Part shown: piece by piece, positions 58,757 through 64,000 of the stretch
How the letters are laid out: each line of letters begins with the position of its first letter
How positions within the stretch are numbered: the first letter of the stretch is position 1
Origin: Algisphaera agarilytica
GTDB taxonomy: Bacteria; Planctomycetota; Phycisphaerae; Phycisphaerales; Phycisphaeraceae
Assembly: GCF_014207595.1 (NCBI RefSeq)
Contig: NZ_JACHGY010000001.1
Location: 1,940,909-2,004,908, forward strand
Length of the DNA: 64,000 bases
Direction: 5' to 3'
Made by a program: the position numbers and the translations under genes
The notes under the pieces: model-generated
What the model was told of the DNA's origin: nothing
Seen by the model: only the letters and a program-made list of their open reading frames with translations
Databases searched by the model: none

Positions 58757-59102
58757 CGTAGAGCGCAACCCCTCGTGAACCCCGTTCTTTCGTACAACTA
58801 CGCGTTACATCGACGCGATCCGGCTTGCACCTTAGTTTGGCTTCCTGCCGCCCCTGCGAGACATGTTTGGAACAATCTGGAACATGTTCCATAAAATTTT
58901 GATCCAAATTAATGTGATTATATCTAGACAAAAGCGTTTTGATCGTCATAATTGAACTTCGGTCGATTCTAATTTGTTACACATTGTTTCACTTTTGTGT
59001 CATTACTTGCGGCAGCCCATCCGCCGACATCGCTGAGAAGGCATTTCTAAATCTGGGTTCATCACCAGAAGCCCGGTCGCTGCCGATCCGTTTCACATCC
59101 CT
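58757..59102. promoter_or_regulatory. 346-bp divergent control region with 14-bp palindrome
   Basis: TGGAACATGTTCCA (58878-58891) is a perfect palindrome preceded by a further TTTGGAACA half-site at about 58866. TTGAAC (58954) with TGTTAC 17 bases on is a possible promoter for the plus-strand operon. A TTACACA/TGTGT inverted pair follows near 58975-59002. The region is AT-rich, unlike its flanks. No gene was found in it. Confidence 0.45.
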
Positions 59103-60581
59103 GTGCAGGAATCCTTGGTTTTGTCTCAGAGTCCTCCTCCACATCAGCAATCTTCGCCCCCGCCCGGCTCGGGTTGGAACCCCCTGGACACACTCTCTCT
59201 GGGGAGTTGGATCATCCTGGGGATAGCGGTGATTTCGAGTGTGGTGGTGCTGGCGTTGCCCATCCAGGAGCGTGAGGGGCTCGAGTTCTGGACGTTCGCT
59301 CGGCCGCACCAGCTCATGTACGAGCCGGTGTCGGACCGCTGGACTCAGGAGGGTCAGGACCTGCCGGACGTGAATATCTTTCTGTTGGACGGGATGGCGC
59401 TCGAGCGGCGGACGATCAATGGGTTTTGGGCGGGGACGCCGTTGGCGGACCTGATCGAGATCGAAGGGGGGACGTTTTACAAATACGTCACCGGGCCGAT
59501 CGAGGACGTGGGGTTTGTGGACCTGACCGATCGGCTGCACGACGAGGGCATCTACGACATCATCAACCCGCCTTCGTTCTCGCCGTGGACCAGCCGGGGG
59601 CGGATCTTCGGGATCCCCCACGATGTGCACCCGGTGCTGCTGGCCTACCGGGCGGACATCGTCGAGGACGAGCTGGGGATCGATGTCAGCGACATCGAGA
59701 CGTGGGACGACTTCGCCCGCATCATGGGCAAGGCGATCAAGGACCTTGACGGCGACGGCAAGCCCGACCGCTATCCGATTAACTTCTGGTTCAACGACGG
59801 CGACGCGTTGGAGGTCCTGATGCTCCAGGCCGGCGGGGGCACGTTCGACAGCGAGGACAACATCATCATTAGCTCCGAAGCCAACGCGAAGGTGCTGGCC
59901 ACCGCGGTACACTGGTGCTTCGGCGAAGGGCGGATCGCGATCGACGCGCCCGACTTCGACGCGGGGGGCAACCAGCTCAAGATCGAGGGCAAGGTCGTGT
60001 GTGCGATCATGCCCGACTGGCTGGCAGGCATCTGGAAGAGCGACCTGCCCCAGCTCTCGGGCAAGGTCAAGCTGATGCCGCTGCCCGCGTGGGAGCCGGG
60101 CGGGCGACGCACCAGCGTCCGCGGCGGGACGATGCTGGGCTTCCCCAAGGCCGCGGTCGAGAAGGGCACGTTCGACGACGCGTGGGAGTACGGCAAGTAC
60201 CTGTACCTCTCCGAAGAGGTGGCGCGCAAGCTCTTCGAGGCCAGCACGATCATCTCCCCGGTGACCAAGTACTGGGACCGGCCGTTCTACCACCAACCCG
60301 ACCCGTTCTTCATGGGCCAGCCCAGCGGCTCGCTGTTCATCGAGCAGGCCCCGCACGTGCCGCTGCGTCCGAGCCACCCGTTCCGCGTGATCGCCCGTTC
60401 GGAGATCGGCCAGGTGGCCAACGAGCTGCGTGACTACGCCGACCGGAACAACGACTACACGGTCGAGGGCCTGCTGCCCGAGGCCCGCCGCCTGCTCGCC
60501 GAGGCCCAGCAGCGTCTGATCAAGCAGATGCAGCGCAACGTCTTCCTGCGGCCCGCCGAAGAAGCGGAGGTAACGCCATGA
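59103..60581 (+). CDS. Membrane-anchored extracellular sugar-binding protein of an ABC importer
   Basis: The 492-residue protein has a Pro/Gln-rich N-terminal tail, then one hydrophobic helix (LGSWIILGIAVISSVVVLAL) and a solute-binding domain of the MalE/UgpB type. This holds the IPHDVHPVLLAYRADIVEDELG, a calcium-like DLDGDGKPDRYPI loop, PINFWFNDGDALEVLMLQAGG, and GGTMLGFPKAAVEKGTFDDAWEYGKYL segments. It is not a lipoprotein (no lipobox), unusual for this family. The GTG at 59103 starts the frame. It binds a carbohydrate and passes it to the two permeases encoded next, with overlapping stop and start codons. Confidence 0.86.
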   Translation: MQESLVLSQSPPPHQQSSPPPGSGWNPLDTLSLGSWIILGIAVISSVVVLALPIQEREGLEFWTFARPHQLMYEPVSDRWTQEGQDLPDVNIFLLDGMALERRTINGFWAGTPLADLIEIEGGTFYKYVTGPIEDVGFVDLTDRLHDEGIYDIINPPSFSPWTSRGRIFGIPHDVHPVLLAYRADIVEDELGIDVSDIETWDDFARIMGKAIKDLDGDGKPDRYPINFWFNDGDALEVLMLQAGGGTFDSEDNIIISSEANAKVLATAVHWCFGEGRIAIDAPDFDAGGNQLKIEGKVVCAIMPDWLAGIWKSDLPQLSGKVKLMPLPAWEPGGRRTSVRGGTMLGFPKAAVEKGTFDDAWEYGKYLYLSEEVARKLFEASTIISPVTKYWDRPFYHQPDPFFMGQPSGSLFIEQAPHVPLRPSHPFRVIARSEIGQVANELRDYADRNNDYTVEGLLPEARRLLAEAQQRLIKQMQRNVFLRPAEEAEVTP

Positions 60582-61504
60582 GCAAGAAGTTCCGCTCCAC
60601 GGCGTTGATGCCGTACCTGTTCGTCGCGCCGTTCGTGGTCTCGTTCGTGGTGTTCGTGGTGTACCCGCTGGGCCAGTCGGTGGTGCTGGCGTTCATGCAG
60701 ACCAACGGCCCGAAGACGCGTCAGTTCGTGGGCCTGGACAACTTCAGCTGGCTGTTCACCCAGGACCCGGACTTCTGGAAGTCGGTGCTGAACATCATCC
60801 TCTACACCGCGGGGTCGATGCTGATCCAGCTGCCCGCGTCGCTGGGGCTGGCGCTCCTGCTCAACCGCAAGGACATCAAGGCCCGGGGCTTCTGGCGGAT
60901 GATCTTCTTCGCGCCGATCCTGGTGGGGCTGGTGTTCGTGGCGATCATCTTCGGGCTGCTGTTCGCGCCCAACAACGGGCTGATCAACGACGCGTTGTAT
61001 CAGGCCACGCTGATGTTCGACCGGGTGATCCCGTTCTACCCCGACGGGTGGGTGTTCGACCGCGAGTTCCGCTGGACGGCGGAGTACGCGATGCCGGCGA
61101 TGATCATCGCGTCGTTCTGGATGTACGTGGGGTTCAACATGATCTACTTCCTGGCGGCGTTGCAGAACGTGAGCAAGGACCTGATGGAGGCGGCCGAGGT
61201 CGACGGGGCGGGGCCGTGGCAGCGGTTCCTGAACGTGACGGTGCCGGCGATCCGTCCGGTGGGAACGTTCGTGGTGCTGCTGTCGTTCATCGGCAGCGTG
61301 CAGCTGTTCGAGCTGCCGTACCTGCTGGTGGGCCCCGACGGCGGGCCGGGCAAGAAGGGGCTGACGCCGGTGATGCACCTGTTCAGCAAGGGCTTCGACG
61401 CGGGGGACCTGGGGTACGCCAGCGCGATCGGTTGGCTGATCGCGGTGGTGCTGTTCGGCGTGGCGCTGCTCCAGAAGAAACTCTCTAACCCGGGGACCGA
61501 CTGA
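60578..61504 (+). CDS. ABC sugar permease (MalF/UgpA type)
   Basis: The 308-residue integral membrane protein has about six helices and the EAA-loop region (MEAAEVDGAGPWQRFLNVTVPAIRP), which contacts the ATPase. N-terminal helix: MPYLFVAPFVVSFVVFVVYPLG. It belongs to the carbohydrate-importer permeases. Its ATG overlaps the stop of the binding-protein gene (ATGA), indicating coupled translation. Substrate unknown. Confidence 0.92.
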   Translation: MSKKFRSTALMPYLFVAPFVVSFVVFVVYPLGQSVVLAFMQTNGPKTRQFVGLDNFSWLFTQDPDFWKSVLNIILYTAGSMLIQLPASLGLALLLNRKDIKARGFWRMIFFAPILVGLVFVAIIFGLLFAPNNGLINDALYQATLMFDRVIPFYPDGWVFDREFRWTAEYAMPAMIIASFWMYVGFNMIYFLAALQNVSKDLMEAAEVDGAGPWQRFLNVTVPAIRPVGTFVVLLSFIGSVQLFELPYLLVGPDGGPGKKGLTPVMHLFSKGFDAGDLGYASAIGWLIAVVLFGVALLQKKLSNPGTD

Positions 61505-62376
61505 TGCGTAAGAAATGGTGGACCCCGGTTGCGATCTACGTCCCGCTCGCCGCGTTCGCGTTGGTGACGCTAGTGCCGTTCGCGTACCTGATGTTCTCGG
61601 CGTTCAAGACCAAGGAGGCGTTCTTCAGCGGGCCGTTCTGGCCGGTGGAAGAAGACGGCGGTTGGTGGGCGGTGGACTGGTCGGGCTTCACGTTCACGAA
61701 CTTCACCCGGCTGTGGAGCGAGGTGAAGATCGGCGAGGCGTCGTTCATGCGGGCGGTCCTGAACTCGTTCTTCTTCGCCTCGGTCATGAGCGTGGTCGGC
61801 ACACTGGGCGCGGCGATGGGGGGCTACGGCCTGGCGATGTTCAAGTTCAAGGGCCGGGAGTTCATCACGACGGTCGTGCTCGGCGCGTTGGTCATCCCCG
61901 GCGCTTTGCTGATCGCGCCGGGCTACTTCCTCTTGTTCCAGCTGGGCTTGCTCGACAGCTACGCGGGCCTGATCCTTCCGGGGGTGGCCCCGGCGTTCGG
62001 GGTGTACCTGTTCCGCCAGGCGTTCATCTCGTCGCTGCCGCACGAGATGATGGAAGCGGGGCGGATCGACGGCTGCGGCGAGTGGCGGATGTTCTTCCAG
62101 ATGGGCCTGCCGATGGTCAAGCCGATGGTGGGGGCATTCGTGCTGATCACTTATCTCGGCACGTGGACCAACTTCATCGGCCCGCAGATCATCATCCAGA
62201 CCCCCGAGAAGTACCCGCTGGCGGTTGCGGTCGCCCAACTCCGCGGCCCGTTCAGCATCGAGTACGGCATGATCATGGCCGGCACCCTCGTCGCCATCGG
62301 CCCGGTCCTGGCCCTGTTCCTCTTACTCCAAAAAGACTTCATCGCCGGACTCACCGCCGGCGCCGTTAAAGGATAG
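61504..62376 (+). CDS. ABC sugar permease (MalG/UgpE type)
   Basis: The 290-residue partner permease has six helices (YVPLAAFALVTLVPFAYLMF at the N-terminus) and the EAA motif MMEAGRIDGCGEWRMFFQMGLPMVKPM. It forms a heterodimer with the preceding permease. The ATG shares one base with the upstream stop codon (TGATG). No ATPase gene is present in the window, so a shared MsmK/UgpC-type ATPase elsewhere is likely. Confidence 0.92.
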   Translation: MRKKWWTPVAIYVPLAAFALVTLVPFAYLMFSAFKTKEAFFSGPFWPVEEDGGWWAVDWSGFTFTNFTRLWSEVKIGEASFMRAVLNSFFFASVMSVVGTLGAAMGGYGLAMFKFKGREFITTVVLGALVIPGALLIAPGYFLLFQLGLLDSYAGLILPGVAPAFGVYLFRQAFISSLPHEMMEAGRIDGCGEWRMFFQMGLPMVKPMVGAFVLITYLGTWTNFIGPQIIIQTPEKYPLAVAVAQLRGPFSIEYGMIMAGTLVAIGPVLALFLLLQKDFIAGLTAGAVKG

Positions 62377-62380
62377 AAAC

Positions 62381-64000
62381 ATGTCTGTTGCGCCAAACCC
62401 TACCGTTGCTTCGTCGATCCGTCCGCAAACCGCCTCGGGCTCGCTGCCCGAAGGCTTCGTCACCATCGATGGCGTCGAGATGTACCGCATCACCGACAGC
62501 GATCAGATGCCCGCGTTTCTGATGAGTGTCGTCAGTGATAGCGACTTGTGGATGTTCCTATCCAGTCGAGGTGGACTGACGGCCGGCCGGGTCGATCCCG
62601 ACCACGCGCTGTTCCCCTACGAGACCGACGACATCCTGCACAAGTGCCACCCGTACACCGGCTCGGCCACGCTGATCTGGGTGTCACGCGACGGCGAGGA
62701 AGATGTGCTTTGGGAGCCGTTTAACAACCACGGCTCCCGGCCGAACGTGACCCGCAACCTGTACAAATCGGTGGCGGGCAACCGCGTGATCTTCGAAGAG
62801 GTTCAGCACGACCTGGGCCTGACCTTCCGGTACCAGTGGGCGGGCTGCGACCGGTTTGGCTTTGTGCGTAGCGCCCGTCTCACCGCCCACGACAGCACCG
62901 GCGTAACGCGGGTCGAGCTGCTCGACGGGGTGTTGAACCTGATCCCGTCGGGGCTGACGCTTGCGGTGATGCAGCAGTTCAGCTGCCTGACCAATGCGTA
63001 TTCGCGTGTAGAGATCGATGTGGACAGCCGGTTGACGGTGTACGCGATGTCGTCGTTGCTGGTGGACAAGGCCGAGCCCGCCGAGGCGTTGCGGGCGAAC
63101 GTGGCCTGGTGTCGTGGCCTGCCCGAGGCGAAGGTGGTGATCGATGACGATTCGGTGGAGCAGTTCCGTGAAGGCCAACCGCTGACGATGAACCAGGACC
63201 TCAAGGGACGCCGCGGCGCGTACCTGTTGCACACGCCGTTGGCGTTGAAGCCCGGCGAATCGGTGGATTGGGATATCGTGGCCGATGTGGACCGCAGCCA
63301 GGCACAGGCCGAGGCGTTGCGTCAGGAGGTGTTGGGCACGGCCGAACTCAAACAGGTGATCCAGCGTGAACTCGCCGGGGCGGATGCAAACCTCGTGGCG
63401 AACGTCGCGTCGTCCGACGGGCTGCAGTGCACCGGCGACCGCTCGACCACCGCGCACCACTTCGCCAACGTGCTGTTCAACAACATGCGCGGCGGCGTGT
63501 TTGCCGACGGCTACAGCCTGCCCGGCGAAGACTTCGTGGACTTTGTCGAGAGCCGTAACACCAAGGTGGCCAAGCGCCACGCGGCGATACTCGGTGAGAT
63601 GACCGGCTCGATCGATTACCAGGACCTCCTGGCCAAGGCCGAGGCCACCGGCGACGGCGACCTGTCACGCCTGGCGATGGAATACCTGCCCATCACGTTT
63701 AGCCGACGCCACGGCGACCCGTCGCGCCCGTGGAACAAGTTTGCGATCCACCTGCAGAACCCCGACGGCAGCCGGATCCTCAACTACCAGGGCAACTGGC
63801 GCGACATCTTTCAGAACTGGGAATCGATGTGCGTGAGCTTCCCGGGCTACTTCGAGAGCATCGTGGCGAAGTTCGTCAACGCGTCGACCGCCGACGGCTT
63901 CAACCCCTACCGCGTGATGCGCAGCGGCATCGACTGGGAAGCCCCCGAGCCCGACAACCCCTGGGCGAGCATCGGCTACTGGGGCGACCACCAGATCATT
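62381..64000 (+). CDS. Large uncharacterised protein of the sugar-transport operon (3' end missing)
   Basis: An open frame starts with the ATG four bases after the permease stop and runs 540 codons off the right edge. No signal peptide is visible. It includes GFVTIDGVEMYRITDSD, ILHKCHPYTGSATLIWVSR, CTGDRSTTAHHFANVLFNNM, RRHGDPSRPWNKFAIHLQN and NPWASIGYWGDHQII. The tail is reminiscent of glycoside phosphorylase or alpha-barrel carbohydrate enzymes but I cannot name the family. Operon context suggests intracellular processing of the imported saccharide. Confidence 0.75.
   Translation, partial: MSVAPNPTVASSIRPQTASGSLPEGFVTIDGVEMYRITDSDQMPAFLMSVVSDSDLWMFLSSRGGLTAGRVDPDHALFPYETDDILHKCHPYTGSATLIWVSRDGEEDVLWEPFNNHGSRPNVTRNLYKSVAGNRVIFEEVQHDLGLTFRYQWAGCDRFGFVRSARLTAHDSTGVTRVELLDGVLNLIPSGLTLAVMQQFSCLTNAYSRVEIDVDSRLTVYAMSSLLVDKAEPAEALRANVAWCRGLPEAKVVIDDDSVEQFREGQPLTMNQDLKGRRGAYLLHTPLALKPGESVDWDIVADVDRSQAQAEALRQEVLGTAELKQVIQRELAGADANLVANVASSDGLQCTGDRSTTAHHFANVLFNNMRGGVFADGYSLPGEDFVDFVESRNTKVAKRHAAILGEMTGSIDYQDLLAKAEATGDGDLSRLAMEYLPITFSRRHGDPSRPWNKFAIHLQNPDGSRILNYQGNWRDIFQNWESMCVSFPGYFESIVAKFVNASTADGFNPYRVMRSGIDWEAPEPDNPWASIGYWGDHQII

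Overview
The window is GC-rich, gene-dense bacterial DNA that I read as a planctomycete, most likely class Phycisphaerae. Supporting signs are four secreted sulfatases, a DUF1501/DUF1800 pair, PEP-CTERM proteins with dockerin-like calcium repeats, many Tat-type signals, and -10 boxes of the TACAAT/TACAGT type. This is an inference from gene content; no rRNA is present to fix the taxon.

Region 1 (1-23062) looks like a sulfated-polysaccharide and deoxy-sugar catabolic island. It holds a Gfo/Idh/MocA oxidoreductase, KDPG aldolase and KDG kinase, four sulfatases (three of them close paralogues), an SDR, a nucleoside-hydrolase-like protein with a C-terminal beta-sandwich, a GH43-like enzyme, a Tat-exported oxidoreductase, a XylR-type AraC regulator between two sulfatases, and an MFS transporter. 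The likely scheme is that exported enzymes desulfate and trim a glycan and the sugar acids drain through KDG and KDPG to pyruvate. A tRNA-Ser/tRNA-Met pair and an orphan pseudopilin lie inside the island.

Region 2 (23121-31919) has two PEP-CTERM surface proteins (one a long beta-helix repeat protein) with near-identical 3' ends, a PPi-type phosphofructokinase, a rhomboid protease coupled to a zinc-ribbon membrane protein, MoaA and a hexose-6-phosphate mutarotase.

Region 3 (31980-43609) is a same-strand run: three SPFH (HflK/HflC-like) proteins, one fused to a polytopic membrane domain, then an ABC-2 exporter ATPase, its permease and a 746-residue envelope protein. A second ABC-2 permease is divergent from it.

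Region 4 (43621-52214) is mostly housekeeping: TsaC/Sua5, a TlyA-like methyltransferase without S4 domain, a Tat-exported aldo/keto reductase, an Rrf2 regulator upstream of an A-type Fe-S carrier, adenylate kinase, an epimerase and an ArnT/PMT-type glycosyltransferase.

Region 5 (52240-58756) carries ParB with two perfect parS sites at its promoter and no parA in the window, a candidate small RNA with anti-Shine-Dalgarno motifs, a structured non-coding stretch, XerC/D, a repeat-rich intergenic nest, a large exported protein and a diguanylate cyclase.

Region 6 (59103-64000) is a sugar ABC importer operon (membrane-anchored binding protein plus two permeases, no ATPase) leading into a large unidentified enzyme-like gene that runs off the end.

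Five different intergenic elements share one plan: two hairpins, or two arms, in inverted orientation, like REPINs. No CRISPR array, rRNA, prophage or insertion sequence was seen.
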